Assembly: GCF_001905825.1 (NCBI RefSeq)
Contig: NZ_LIVV01000001.1
Location: forward strand, 289,299-353,298
From: Streptomyces sp. CB02009
GTDB taxonomy: Bacteria > Actinomycetota > Actinomycetes > Streptomycetales > Streptomycetaceae
Direction: 5' to 3'
Length of the DNA: 64,000 bases
Part shown: piece by piece, positions 14,816-24,370 of the stretch
Layout of the letters: every line of letters starts with the position of its first letter
How positions within the stretch are numbered: the stretch's first letter is position 1
Program-made: the position numbers and the translations under genes
The notes under the pieces: generated by a model
What the model saw: only the letters and a program-made list of their open reading frames with translations
The model's database searches: none
What the model was told of the DNA's origin: nothing

Positions 14816-17379
14816 GGAGGCCCACCGCACCCGCCTCGCTCCGCCTCGCCCGCTCCTCGCTCGGCGCCCACCGGCGCCGGTTCCTCGGCACCTTCGTGGC
14901 CGTCCTCCTCGGCGTCGCCTTCCTCACCGGCACCCTCGTCATGGGCGACACCCTGCGCGCCGGCTTCGACTCCATGTTCACCGGCGCGAGCCGGGGCACC
15001 GGCGCCGTCGTCCGCAGCGCCGTCACGGTGACGGCGTCGGGCGACGCCCAGGGCACCCGCGGCCCCGTCGACGCGGACCTCGCCGAGCGCCTCGCGCGCG
15101 TGCCCGGGGTCGCCGCCGCCGCGCCCCGGATCGAGGGCGCCGGCCAGCTCCTCGCCGCCGACGGCACCCCCGTCGGCGGCAAGGGCCCGCCGACCCTCGC
15201 CGGGAACTGGATCGACGACCCGGCCCTCAACCCGTACAAGCTCGCCGAGGGCCGTGCTCCGAGCGCCCCCGGCGAGGCCGTCGTCAACCGGGGTGCCGCG
15301 AAGGCCGCGGGTCTCGCCCTGGGTGACACGACGGTCCTGCGCACCCCCGACCCGGTGCGCGTCACCGTGGTCGGTCTCGCCACCTTCGGCGGCGCGGACG
15401 GCATGGGCCAGGTCACCTGGGCCGGTCTGACCCGCGCGGACGCGGAGCGGTATCTGACGGCCCGCCCCGGCGAGGCGACGAGCATCGCCGTACGGGCCGG
15501 GCCCGGCGTCTCCCAGGAGGAACTGGTCGCCGCCCTCGCCCCCGCCCTCCCGGACGACGTCGAGGCGATCACCGGGCAGCGCGCCGCCGAGGAGAACACC
15601 GAGATGGTCTCCGGCCGCTTCCTCAGCCTCTTCACCACCTTCCTGCTGGTGTTCAGCGGGGTCGCGGTGCTCGTCTCCGTCTTCAGCATCCACAACACGT
15701 TCGCCGTGCTCGTCGCCCAGCGGACCCGCGAGAACGCCCTGCTCCGCGCGATCGGCGCCGCCCGCCGGCAGGTCGTCGCCGGCACCCTCGCCGAGGCGCT
15801 GACCGTGGGTCTGCTCGCCTCCCTCGCCGGACTGGTCGCAGGAATCGGCGTGGCGGCCGGCCTTCAGGCCCTCTTCCCCGCCATCGGCTTCCCCTTCCCC
15901 GAGGGCGACCTGGTCGTGACCGGGACCTCCCTCGCCCTGCCGCTCGCCGTCGGCCTCGCGGTCTGCGCGGGCTCGGCGCTCCTGCCCGCCGTACGGGCCG
16001 GGCGCACGGCCCCGCTCGCCGCGCTCCGCGAGACGCAGGTGGACGCCTCGGGCACGTCACGCGCGCGCGTGGCGACCGGCGGCGTGCTGCTCGCCGCGGC
16101 GGTCGGCGCGGTCCTCGCCGGTGTGCTCGGCGCTCCCTCGCTGTGGTTCGCCGCGACCGGGGCGGCGCTCGCCGTCGCCGCCTTCGTGGTCCTCGGCCCG
16201 GTGGCCGCCTCGGTCGCCGTGCGGGTCCTCGGCCGCCCCCTGCGCGGAGCCAACCGCGGCCTCGCGCGCCGCAACGCCCTGCGCAGCCCGGGACGTACCG
16301 CGGCGACCGCGACGGCCCTGATGATCGGCGTCGCGGTGGTCACCCTCTTCACCGTCTTCGGCGCCTCGCTCAAGGCCACCATGGACCGCACGGTCGACCG
16401 CTCCTTCGCGGGCGACGTCGCCATCAGCGGCGCCGCGTTCGGCGCCGGCGGCGCGGGCCTCAGCCCGCGCCTCGCGCCGGCCGTCGGCGCGCTGCCCGAG
16501 GTCGACACGGCCGTGGGCCTGGGGCGCGGTGTGGCGGAGGTGGACGGCAGGGGCCGCGCCCTGACCGTCACCGACCCGGCCGCGCTCTCCCGGACCCTCG
16601 ACCTGGGCGAGGTCCGGGGCTCCCTCACCGGCCTCGGTGCCGACGGGCTCGCCGTCGCCGCCGACGAGGCGGCCTCCGCGGGACTGGCACCCGGGCGGAC
16701 GGCCGAGCTCACGTTCACGGACGGCAGCCGGCACACCTTCACCGTCCGGGCGGTCTACGAACGTTCCGACCTGGCGGGCGACTACCTCGTCACCCGCGAG
16801 GCCTGGGCCCCGCACCGCACCCAGGACTCCGACACCCTGGTCGCCGTCTCCTTCGCGGACGGGATCGGCGCCGAAGAGGGCAAGGCGGCCGTGACCGCGG
16901 TCGCGGACCGCTACGGGCAGCCAGAGGTGCAGACGCGCGAGGAGTACGCGGAGTCCTCGGCGGGCGGCATCGACATGATGCTCACCCTGGTGTACGCGCT
17001 GCTCGCCCTCGCCGTCCTGATCGCGCTGCTCGGCATCACGAACACGCTGACGCTGTCCGTCCACGAACGGACTCGGGAGCTGGGCCTGTTGCGGGCCGTC
17101 GGACAGACCCGTGCGCAGCTGCGGGCCATGGTCCGCTGGGAGTCGGTCCTGGTGGCGGCGTTCGGCACGCTCGGCGGACTCGTCCTCGGCGGCTTCCTCG
17201 GCTGGGTGCTGGTCCGCGCGTCGGAGGGCTCGGGCGACAGCGCGTTCGCCTTCGCCGTACCGGCGGCGCAGCTGGCGACGGTGGCCCTGGTGGGCGTGGT
17301 CGCCGGGGCCGTGGCGGCCCTGCGCCCGGCGCGCCGGGCGGCCCGTCTGGAGATCCTCCGGGCGATCGCCACGGAGTGA
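14812..17379 (+). CDS. FtsX-like ABC transporter permease
   Basis: 855 residues with two FtsX domains: an N-terminal helix (about 26-46), a large extracytoplasmic MacB-type domain, then helix groups at about 255-400, 420-470 and 700-845, with PAVRAGRTAPLAALRE at the end of the first half and ARRAARLEILRAIATE at the C terminus. Together with the ATPase it forms a MacB/LolCDE-like transporter that moves peptides, lipoproteins or drugs from the outer membrane face. The start overlaps the ATPase stop. Confidence 0.93.
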   Translation: MRRPTAPASLRLARSSLGAHRRRFLGTFVAVLLGVAFLTGTLVMGDTLRAGFDSMFTGASRGTGAVVRSAVTVTASGDAQGTRGPVDADLAERLARVPGVAAAAPRIEGAGQLLAADGTPVGGKGPPTLAGNWIDDPALNPYKLAEGRAPSAPGEAVVNRGAAKAAGLALGDTTVLRTPDPVRVTVVGLATFGGADGMGQVTWAGLTRADAERYLTARPGEATSIAVRAGPGVSQEELVAALAPALPDDVEAITGQRAAEENTEMVSGRFLSLFTTFLLVFSGVAVLVSVFSIHNTFAVLVAQRTRENALLRAIGAARRQVVAGTLAEALTVGLLASLAGLVAGIGVAAGLQALFPAIGFPFPEGDLVVTGTSLALPLAVGLAVCAGSALLPAVRAGRTAPLAALRETQVDASGTSRARVATGGVLLAAAVGAVLAGVLGAPSLWFAATGAALAVAAFVVLGPVAASVAVRVLGRPLRGANRGLARRNALRSPGRTAATATALMIGVAVVTLFTVFGASLKATMDRTVDRSFAGDVAISGAAFGAGGAGLSPRLAPAVGALPEVDTAVGLGRGVAEVDGRGRALTVTDPAALSRTLDLGEVRGSLTGLGADGLAVAADEAASAGLAPGRTAELTFTDGSRHTFTVRAVYERSDLAGDYLVTREAWAPHRTQDSDTLVAVSFADGIGAEEGKAAVTAVADRYGQPEVQTREEYAESSAGGIDMMLTLVYALLALAVLIALLGITNTLTLSVHERTRELGLLRAVGQTRAQLRAMVRWESVLVAAFGTLGGLVLGGFLGWVLVRASEGSGDSAFAFAVPAAQLATVALVGVVAGAVAALRPARRAARLEILRAIATE

Positions 17380-17413
17380 GGGGCCCGGGGCGAGCCCGCC
17401 AGGGGGTGTCTTG

Positions 17414-18049
17414 TCAGCCCGTGCGGCCCGCCGGCACCCGGCGGGCCGTGGCCACGGCGGGGGCCGGGGCGAGAGCGGGTTCGAGGGCCGGCGCGGGGGC
17501 CGGGTCGGCCGGGGCGCTGAGCGGAACACCGGGGAACGGCGCGTACTCCCGGAACGGGCCCTCGCCCGCCGTGCCGTACACGGCGTAGGAACGCGTCTCG
17601 ACCGGGACGGCGGGCGGCGGCGCGGCGAGCGTGAACCACACCACCTTGCCGTCGGCCCCGCACGGCCGGACACCCCAGCTCTCGCTGAGCGCACCGACGA
17701 TGGCCAGGCCGCGGCCGGACGTGGCCAGCTCGTCGTACCCCTCGCCCCCCTCGAACGCGTCGAGCGGGTCCGGGCAGCCGACGGCCTGCGGTATGCGGGG
17801 GTCGTGGTCCCGGACGGAGACCGTGAGGCGGTCGAGCAGCAGCTCGATCTCGACGGTGCAGCGCTTGTCCGGCCGGGCGTGCCGGTGGACGTTCGTCAGG
17901 AGCTCGGTGACACCGAGCACGGCATGGTCGATCAATGCGTCGAGCTGCCAATGACGTAGATGCGCGGAGACAATCCTGCGGACCTGTCCGATCCGCGACG
18001 GCAGGGCTTGAAGCTCCACCGCGTAGTACCTGCTCGGCTCGCTGATCAC
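17414..18049 (-). CDS. ATP-binding protein (RsbW/SpoIIAB-like HATPase_c_2)
   Basis: 211 residues. A GHKL ATPase fold covers about residues 15-130, with the N box ELLTNVHRHA, G1 VRDHDP and G2 SGRGLAIVGAL; a Pro/Ala-rich tail follows. Such stand-alone ATPases are numerous in Streptomyces and act as anti-sigma kinases or uncharacterised signalling proteins. GTG 18049 has a GGGGAG ribosome site and gives the common family start; the longer frame up to 18142 looks spurious. Confidence 0.85.
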   Translation of the reverse strand: MISEPSRYYAVELQALPSRIGQVRRIVSAHLRHWQLDALIDHAVLGVTELLTNVHRHARPDKRCTVEIELLLDRLTVSVRDHDPRIPQAVGCPDPLDAFEGGEGYDELATSGRGLAIVGALSESWGVRPCGADGKVVWFTLAAPPPAVPVETRSYAVYGTAGEGPFREYAPFPGVPLSAPADPAPAPALEPALAPAPAVATARRVPAGRTG

Positions 18050-18230
18050 GGCTGCGACTCCCCGAAGTAGTCCGGAAGAAGACGAAGATTCGGATCTCAC
18101 ATGCGGTACAGCAGGGTGGCGACCTGAGCGCACTGTCACCACCGGTCAACCCTCGGTGAGGTGGTACCAGCCTGGACCAGCGGTGAGCGTCCCGCAACTC
18201 ACGGCGACCCGCGACACGCCGTGCGTCGTC

Positions 18231-18557
18231 TCAGCGCCGCCCCGCCGCGCGCTTCAGCGCCGCCAGGAACCGTCCCGACTCCTCCGACGCGGCGCGGTCG
18301 TCGCCGCCGGTCGCGCCGCCCTTGTCCAGGGTCAGCCGGTAGCGCGTGCCGTTCACGGTGGCCACCGCCTCGTCGGGCTTGGCGAACCACGGCCGCCCCG
18401 CCCGGACCGCCGTCACGGGCGCGCTGTCGATCTCGCTGCCGTAACTCGTGAGGAGGGCGAGCCGCCCGTCCTCGATCCGCACCTCGCCGGCGCGTGTCAG
18501 TGAACGCGGCCAGCGGGCGATCCGTACGCCCCTGGCGCTGAACTCGGGTTCCGACAT
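18231..18557 (-). CDS. Conserved hypothetical protein
   Basis: 108 residues, cytoplasmic, no membrane segment. The beta-rich character ([24 protein letters not shown], then [12 protein letters not shown]) resembles small PH-like or SH3-like folds. I do not recognise the family. ATG 18557; divergent from the cysteine desulfhydrase gene. Confidence 0.65.
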   Translation of the reverse strand: MSEPEFSARGVRIARWPRSLTRAGEVRIEDGRLALLTSYGSEIDSAPVTAVRAGRPWFAKPDEAVATVNGTRYRLTLDKGGATGGDDRAASEESGRFLAALKRAAGRR

Positions 18558-18667
18558 GCCGATCCGCCCCTTTCACCCGCTTGCCCTCCCAGTGTGCCGG
18601 GCCGTCGCGGCCCGCACCAGAGGTCCTTCCGTACGGCGTCCGCAAGTCATCCCTATGGACAGTCAAA

Positions 18668-18679
18668 GGAAACGTTTGC
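18668..18679. promoter_or_regulatory. LacI-type operator-like palindrome upstream of the desulfhydrase gene
   Basis: GGAAACGTTTGC with the perfect core AAACGTTT (18670-18677), 66 bp upstream of the PLP enzyme start. LacI-family regulators bind 12-16 bp palindromes with a central CG such as this. No LacI gene lies in the window. Confidence 0.35.
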
Positions 18680-18742
18680 CCAGGTGAGAGGGGTATTGTC
18701 GGCTGCGGGGGAACAGTGGGACGTGATCGAGGAGAGGCGCGG

Positions 18743-19885
18743 ATGAGCACCACCGAGAACAGTGTGGAGAGCGGTGTCACCGCCGCGGCGGTGACCGTCG
18801 ACGTCGACCGCACCGATCCGGCGTACCGGTCCTGGCTCAAGGAGGCCGTCCGCAAGGTCCAGGCCGACGCCAACCGCTCGGCCGACACGCACCTGCTGCG
18901 CTTCCCGCTCCCCGAGAAGTGGGGCATCGACCTCTACCTCAAGGACGAGTCGACCCACCCCACCGGCAGCCTCAAGCACCGCCTCGCCCGCTCCCTCTTC
19001 CTGTACGGCCTCTGCAACGGCTGGATCCGGCCCGGCAAGCCCGTCATCGAGGCGTCCAGCGGCTCGACCGCCGTCTCCGAGGCGTACTTCGCGAAGCTGA
19101 TCGGCGTCCCCTTCATCTCCGTGATGCCCCGCACGACCAGCCCCGAGAAGTGCCGGCTGATCGAATTCCACGGCGGGCAGTGCCACTTCGTCGACGACTC
19201 GCGCACGATGTACGAGGAGGCCGCCGCGCTCGCCGAGCGCACCGGCGGTCACTACATGGACCAGTTCACCTACGCGGAGCGGGCCACCGACTGGCGCGGG
19301 AACAACAACATCGCCGAATCGATGTACCAGCAGCTGAAGCTGGAGCGCTATCCGGAGCCCGCCTGGATCGTGGCCACCGCGGGCACCGGCGGCACCTCGG
19401 CGACCATCGCCCGCTACGTCCACTACCAGCAGCACGACACCCGCATCTGCGTCGCCGACCCGGAGAACTCCTGCTTCTTCGACGGCTGGACGCACCACGA
19501 CCCGCACGCCACCGCCGACTGCGGTTCGCGGATCGAGGGCATCGGCCGTCCCCGGATGGAGCCGAGCTTCGTGCCCGGCGCCGTCGACCGCATGATGAAG
19601 GTGCCGGACGCGGCCAGCATCGCGGCCGTCCGCGCCCTGGAGGCGGCGATCGGCCGCAAGGCGGGCGGTTCCACCGGCACCGGACTGTGGAGCGCCTTCA
19701 AGATCATCGCCGAGATGGTCGCCCACGAGCGGACCGGCAGTGTCGTCACCCTGATCTGCGACGGGGGCGAGCGCTACCTCGACAAGTACTACTCCGACGA
19801 CTGGCTGGCCGCCCAGGGCCTGGACATCGGCCCCTACAGCGCCGCTATCGAGCGGTTCCTGGCGACGGGGGCCTGGCCGGAGTGA
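18743..19885 (+). CDS. PLP-dependent cysteine synthase family protein, Cds1-like L-cysteine desulfhydrase
   Basis: 380 residues of fold-type II PLP enzyme. The catalytic lysine is Lys78 in [12 protein letters not shown], the substrate loop is [15 protein letters not shown], and the phosphate-binding loop is [15 protein letters not shown]. The sequence follows Mycobacterium tuberculosis Cds1 (Rv3684) closely as I remember it ([32 protein letters not shown]), which breaks down L-cysteine to H2S, pyruvate and ammonia. A synthase role cannot be excluded. It has an N-terminal extension of about 30 residues. GAGGAGAGG ribosome site. The 3' end overlaps the convergent SRPBCC gene by 41 bp. Confidence 0.88.
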   Translation: MSTTENSVESGVTAAAVTVDVDRTDPAYRSWLKEAVRKVQADANRSADTHLLRFPLPEKWGIDLYLKDESTHPTGSLKHRLARSLFLYGLCNGWIRPGKPVIEASSGSTAVSEAYFAKLIGVPFISVMPRTTSPEKCRLIEFHGGQCHFVDDSRTMYEEAAALAERTGGHYMDQFTYAERATDWRGNNNIAESMYQQLKLERYPEPAWIVATAGTGGTSATIARYVHYQQHDTRICVADPENSCFFDGWTHHDPHATADCGSRIEGIGRPRMEPSFVPGAVDRMMKVPDAASIAAVRALEAAIGRKAGGSTGTGLWSAFKIIAEMVAHERTGSVVTLICDGGERYLDKYYSDDWLAAQGLDIGPYSAAIERFLATGAWPE

Positions 19886-20345
19886 GCCGCCGGTCGAGCC
19901 GGCGCGCGGCGTCCCGGAAGGACAGCCCCACGCCCGGTCCCGCCAGGCGCAGCGCCAGCCGGAACGGCGCGGCTCCGTCGGCGGCCATCGTCCAGCGCAT
20001 CCGGGTGCCCTTGCCGACGGGGGAGAGGGCCCACTCCTCCGCGAAGGCCGCCACGCCGGGGGCGTTGGTCGAGTCGACCCGGTAGGCGTACCGCGCGTCG
20101 GGCTCGGCGGCGAGGATCGTCTCCTCGAAGACGATCCCGCCCCGGAGGCGGACCGTCCGGCCCGCCCCGTCGCCCGACGGGACGGCGGAGGAGACCGCGG
20201 TGAACCAGGCGGGCAGGCTTCCCACCTCCACGGCGAGGGACCGGTAGACGGTCGGGGGCGGGGCGGCGAGCGTCGCCGTGAAGACCAGACGGACGGGCGC
20301 GGACGCGGTGAAGTCGAGCTCCACCGGCCTCAGTCGGCGTGCCAT
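19845..20345 (-). CDS. SRPBCC family protein
   Basis: 166 residues with a START-like fold: [29 protein letters not shown], then [22 protein letters not shown] and [19 protein letters not shown] polyketide cyclase/dehydrase or lipid-carrier type of unknown ligand. ATG 20345. It overlaps the 3' end of the cysteine desulfhydrase gene by 41 bp tail to tail, so the two messages are complementary at their ends. Confidence 0.82.
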   Translation of the reverse strand: MARRLRPVELDFTASAPVRLVFTATLAAPPPTVYRSLAVEVGSLPAWFTAVSSAVPSGDGAGRTVRLRGGIVFEETILAAEPDARYAYRVDSTNAPGVAAFAEEWALSPVGKGTRMRWTMAADGAAPFRLALRLAGPGVGLSFRDAARRLDRRLTPARPPSPGTAR

Positions 20346-20509
20346 GGACCAACCCTCCCCAGGATGGAACAGGACGGAAGCGGAAGCGGAAGTGCACCCT
20401 AGCTGACGGAATGTCAACAGCACAGGGGGTACGGACGGTGGCCCCGCTCACTCCGCGGGGCAGGCGAGGGCCCGGCCCACCGAGGGCCCGAACCAATCGC
20501 GGGTCCGCC

Positions 20510-20950
20510 TCAGCCCTCGCGCAGCAGCCCGTCCACAGCCCGGCCGAAGAGGATCCGGCCCGCCCGCCCGAGCGCCGGGTCGAAGGCCCGGGGCAGGCCG
20601 CGTACGGACAGTTCCTCCGTCCACACCACCCGGGTTCCGCCGCCCGGTGACTCCGTCACCTCGACGAGGGCCCACCCCCGCACCACCCGGCCGGACTTCT
20701 CCAGACGGCACACGCCGGCCCGGCCCGGCCCCGGCGGTTCCCAGACCACGACCTCCATCGGGTCGTCGAAGGACAGCGGACCCACGCCGGTACGGGCGGT
20801 GAACCGGGTCCCGACCCGGTTCGGCCCCGGCGTCAGCACCCTCGTCCGGGTCAGCGGCACCTGGCTGCCGTGGGCCTGCCAGTCCGTGAGCCGCCGCCAG
20901 ACCTCGCCGGGCGACGGCGACACGGTCCGCTCGACCCGGAAGAGGCTCAT
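20510..20950 (-). CDS. SRPBCC family protein
   Basis: 146 residues, with FRVERTVSPSPGEVWRRLTDWQAHGSQVP at the start and TRVVWTEELSVRGLP toward the end, typical of cyclase/dehydrase-like SRPBCC proteins. It lies 22 bp after the DeoR regulator stop on the same strand and is probably co-transcribed. Ligand unknown. Confidence 0.82.
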   Translation of the reverse strand: MSLFRVERTVSPSPGEVWRRLTDWQAHGSQVPLTRTRVLTPGPNRVGTRFTARTGVGPLSFDDPMEVVVWEPPGPGRAGVCRLEKSGRVVRGWALVEVTESPGGGTRVVWTEELSVRGLPRAFDPALGRAGRILFGRAVDGLLREG

Positions 20951-20972
20951 GCCAGGACCCCGGCGAGGACGC

Positions 20973-21800
20973 TCATGCCTGCTCCTCGCCCGCCACCACG
21001 AGCCCCGGCAGCTGCTCCGCCACCTCGGCCCGTACGTCCTCGGGCAGGCCCCGGTCCGTCACCCAGGTGTCCACCTCGTCCAGACCGGCGAACGAACTCA
21101 GCCCCACCGTGCCCCACTTGGTGTGGTCGGCGACCACGACGACCCGGCGCGCCGACCGCATCAGGCAACCGTTCGTCTCGGCCTCCGCCAGGTTCGGCGT
21201 CGACAGGCCCGCCTCCACCGAGACGCCGTGCACCCCGAGGAACAGCAGGTCGAAATGGAGCGAGCGGACCGCCCGGTCCGCCACCGGCCCCACCAGCGCG
21301 TCGGACGGGGTGCGCACCCCGCCCGTCAGGACGACCGTGGCCGCCCCGCGCCGCGACTCCCCGCCACCGCCCGCCAGTTGGGCCTCGTGGAACACGTCCG
21401 CGACCCGGACCGAGTTCGTCACCACGGTCAGGTCCGGCACGTCGAGCAGATGCCGGGCCAGGGCGTACGTCGTCGTTCCGCCCGACAGGGCGATCGCGCT
21501 GCCCGGCGCGACCATCGCCGCCGCCGTCCGGGCGATCTCGTCCTTGGCGCTCGGTTCGAGCACCGACTTGGCCTCGAAGCCCGGCTCGTGGGTACTCGCC
21601 TCGACCACCGGAACGGCCCCGCCGTGCACCTTCGCGAGCATGCCCTGCCGGGCCAGCGCGTCCAGGTCGCGACGGATCGTCATGTCCGAGACGCTGAGGC
21701 GCCGGGTCAGCTCGTTGACCCGTACACCGCCGCGCCGCCGTACCTCGTCGAGGATCAGGGCACGCCGCTGCTCCGCGAGGAGGTTCTGGTTGTCAGTCAC
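20973..21800 (-). CDS. DeoR/GlpR family transcriptional regulator
   Basis: 275 residues. The N-terminal DeoR helix-turn-helix is RVNELTRRLSVSDMTIRRDL, and the C-terminal DeoR sensor domain (sugar-phosphate isomerase-like) has ALSGGTTTYALARHL, VVTNS and FLGVHGVS. These repressors sense phosphorylated sugars. GTG at 21800; a GGAAGGA ribosome site lies a little far upstream. It is divergent from the membrane hydrolase-like gene and in line with the SRPBCC gene. No sugar pathway lies beside it, so the target is unclear. Confidence 0.92.
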   Translation of the reverse strand: MTDNQNLLAEQRRALILDEVRRRGGVRVNELTRRLSVSDMTIRRDLDALARQGMLAKVHGGAVPVVEASTHEPGFEAKSVLEPSAKDEIARTAAAMVAPGSAIALSGGTTTYALARHLLDVPDLTVVTNSVRVADVFHEAQLAGGGGESRRGAATVVLTGGVRTPSDALVGPVADRAVRSLHFDLLFLGVHGVSVEAGLSTPNLAEAETNGCLMRSARRVVVVADHTKWGTVGLSSFAGLDEVDTWVTDRGLPEDVRAEVAEQLPGLVVAGEEQA

Positions 21801-21934
21801 CGCCGGGGCCGGTCCTTCCGCAGGAGACAAGGGGATGGGTGTCGGATTCGGTGAGGAACGGTGCGCGGGCGCACCACTGTCCGCGATCCTGGTGCCGACG
21901 TCGCATCTTCCCACCCTGAGAGGAAGTCCCCTCA

Positions 21935-24370
21935 GTGTCCCCTGCCACACCCGCTCCGGAGAGCGGCGGCGCGGCGCTCGAACTCCTCGTCCACGGAGTC
22001 GGCGGAGCCACCCCCCAGGACATGCTCGACGACCCGAGGACCGTACGGATCACCGGCGACCGCACCGCCGCCATGCACCGGCGGGCCGAGGACCTCGACG
22101 CCGAGGACCACCCGGAGCGGTACGCGGCCCGCCCGGTCCCGGAGGCGTACGTCTGGTCCAACCTGACCTCCGGCGACGGCGCCCGCGCCCTGTGGCTGCT
22201 GCTCCTGCCCTTCATGGTCGCCAATCTCGCGCACTGGATGCGCCCGCCCGCCCAGGGCAGACCGGGACTCGTCCGGACGTACGGCGTCCTCGTCCGGCTG
22301 GTGGCCCTGACTCTCACCGTGCTGCTGACGGCCGCGGCCTGCGAGGTCGCCCTCGACCTGACGGCCTGGCAGTGCGCCGCGAGCACCGCCTGCACCGACG
22401 CCTACTCCTGGCTCGGATTCCTCTCCGAGGCGCGCGGCGGCTGGTGGTCGGCGCCCGGCCGCCGCCTCGCCCTCGCCGCCCTGGTGCCGACCCTGCTCGT
22501 CGGCCTCCTCTGGTACCTGTCGAACCGGACGTGGAGCGCGTACGAGGCCCAGCGCCCGCCCACCGGATACGACGACCCCGTGACGGCACCGCGGGCCGCC
22601 GCGCGGCCGGCCCCGGTCGCGGACGGTTCCGGCGACACGGAGAGTGCCGACCGGGGTGAGGAGGGCCCCGGCCCCGTCGAGCTGCGGCCCGCCCTCGGCC
22701 GCCCCGGCTTCTGGTACGGCCGCCGCCTCGTCGCCCGCCTCAGAGCCGCCCACACCGCCGCCGGATTCCTCACCGTGGCCGCCGCCCTCGTCACGGCCGC
22801 CGCCCGGCACGACGCCGCCACCGGGGGCGCCGGCGCCTCGCTCGGCCGGGTCCTCCAGGCCGCCGTCGCCGCCCTCGCGGTGCTCGTCCTCTGGGTCGTC
22901 TGCCGCCGGGGCCGCAGCGAGCGCCGCCTCGACCTGCGCCTCGAACGCGCCCTCGTCTCCTGGCTGCCCGGAGTCTCGCTCACCGTGCTCGCGCTCACCG
23001 CCCTGTACGCGGGCTGGTCCCGCCCCGGCTGGACCTCCGGCGGAGCCCTGCCCGGGAACATCGCCTTCGGCGGACTCACCCTCGCCCAGGGCGGCCTCGT
23101 CGTCGCGCTCGGCGTCGCCGCCGTGCTCCTCCAGCGGTCGCGCCGGGACCCCCGCACCGCGCTGCGCGGCCTCGGCGGACCGGCCGTCGCCATGCTCGCC
23201 TGCGCCCTCGCCGGAGTGATGTCCGGCGGTGTCGCCCAGCGTGTCGCCGACTGGCTCGACGGCCCCGCCACCCCCGGCATGGGCGACAGCGGCGCCCGGA
23301 TCAGCCCGCCCGTACTCCTCAGCTGGCAGGCGTCCGTCATCCCGGTCCTGCTCCTGCTGCTGCTCGTGCCCGCCGTCCTCCTCGCCGTACGGACCGTGCT
23401 CGCCGGGCGTGAACTGCGGGCCCAGGTCGAGGCCGAGTACGACGCCGCCGACGAACGCGACCCGGTCCGCACCGGCCAGATCGCGGCAGGCCGGGCACGG
23501 GCGTCGCTCACCGACTCGGCACCCGTCCTCGTCGGCGTGGTCTCCGGAGCCACCCTGCTCCTCGGGGCGGGCTCCGTCGCGGGCGCCTGGGCCAGCGGAA
23601 ACGTCCCCGGCCGGGCCTTCGACGGGGCACACCCGGCGATCGCCTCCCTGGCCACCGTCACCCAGGCCATCGGCTCCTGGATGATCGGCTTCGGCTTCCT
23701 GCTCTTCGTCACCTGGGGCCGCCGCGCCTACCGGGACGCCTCCGCCCGCCGCACCATCGGCATCCTGTGGGACGTCGGCACGTTCTGGCCGCGCGCCGCC
23801 CACCCGTTCGCCCCGCCCTGCTACGCCGAACGGGCGGTCCCCGACCTCACCTGGCGGATGAGCTCCTGGACCCGGAGCACCGGCGGCCGGCTCGTCATCT
23901 CGGGACACTCGCAGGGCAGCGTGCTCGCCGCGGCCGCCGTCTGGCAGCTGCCGCCCGCCACCCGCGGCCGGGTCGCGCTCCTCACCTACGGGTCACCCCT
24001 GGAGCGGCTCTACGGGCGCTGGTTCCCGGCCTACTTCGGCCCGGAGGCACTGCGCGCCCTGAACCGCACGGTCCACTGCTGGACCAATCTGTACCGCGCC
24101 ACCGACCCCATCGGCGGACCCGTCCGCGTCCCCGCCGAGGGCGGCAGGCCCGCCGTCGACGCCGCGGTCCTCCTCGACCCGGTCGCCTACGGCCGCACCC
24201 GCGCCCACCCGCTGCCCGAACCCATCCTGGGCCACTCCGACTACCAGGCCGACCCGGCGTTCGCCCGCCGGCGGGGCGCCCTCCTGGACCGGCTCCCGCC
24301 CGACGTACCCCACCAGCGCGAGCCGAACGCGTCGGCCGATCAGGGGAGTTCGGGCAGATCCTCCGGGTAG
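21935..24370 (+). CDS. Large multi-spanning membrane protein with a serine-hydrolase motif
   Basis: 811 residues. The N terminus [18 protein letters not shown] resembles the first strand and oxyanion loop of lipase-like hydrolases. About nine to ten membrane helices follow (near 85-100, 115-140, 175-195, 270-320, 345-370, 385-440, 455-490, 530-560, 590-620). A cytoplasmic C-terminal region then carries [20 protein letters not shown], a GxSxG nucleophile elbow with Ser659, and a late His in [10 protein letters not shown]. The hydrolase domain thus appears split by a membrane block. GTG start with a GAGAGGAAG ribosome site. The 3' end overlaps the convergent beta-helix-AAA gene by 31 bp. Function unknown. 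Confidence 0.8.
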   Translation: MSPATPAPESGGAALELLVHGVGGATPQDMLDDPRTVRITGDRTAAMHRRAEDLDAEDHPERYAARPVPEAYVWSNLTSGDGARALWLLLLPFMVANLAHWMRPPAQGRPGLVRTYGVLVRLVALTLTVLLTAAACEVALDLTAWQCAASTACTDAYSWLGFLSEARGGWWSAPGRRLALAALVPTLLVGLLWYLSNRTWSAYEAQRPPTGYDDPVTAPRAAARPAPVADGSGDTESADRGEEGPGPVELRPALGRPGFWYGRRLVARLRAAHTAAGFLTVAAALVTAAARHDAATGGAGASLGRVLQAAVAALAVLVLWVVCRRGRSERRLDLRLERALVSWLPGVSLTVLALTALYAGWSRPGWTSGGALPGNIAFGGLTLAQGGLVVALGVAAVLLQRSRRDPRTALRGLGGPAVAMLACALAGVMSGGVAQRVADWLDGPATPGMGDSGARISPPVLLSWQASVIPVLLLLLLVPAVLLAVRTVLAGRELRAQVEAEYDAADERDPVRTGQIAAGRARASLTDSAPVLVGVVSGATLLLGAGSVAGAWASGNVPGRAFDGAHPAIASLATVTQAIGSWMIGFGFLLFVTWGRRAYRDASARRTIGILWDVGTFWPRAAHPFAPPCYAERAVPDLTWRMSSWTRSTGGRLVISGHSQGSVLAAAAVWQLPPATRGRVALLTYGSPLERLYGRWFPAYFGPEALRALNRTVHCWTNLYRATDPIGGPVRVPAEGGRPAVDAAVLLDPVAYGRTRAHPLPEPILGHSDYQADPAFARRRGALLDRLPPDVPHQREPNASADQGSSGRSSG

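Noticed and set aside
18050..18142. N-terminal extension of the HATPase protein
   Set aside because: Low-quality Ser-rich sequence; GTG 18049 has a good ribosome site.
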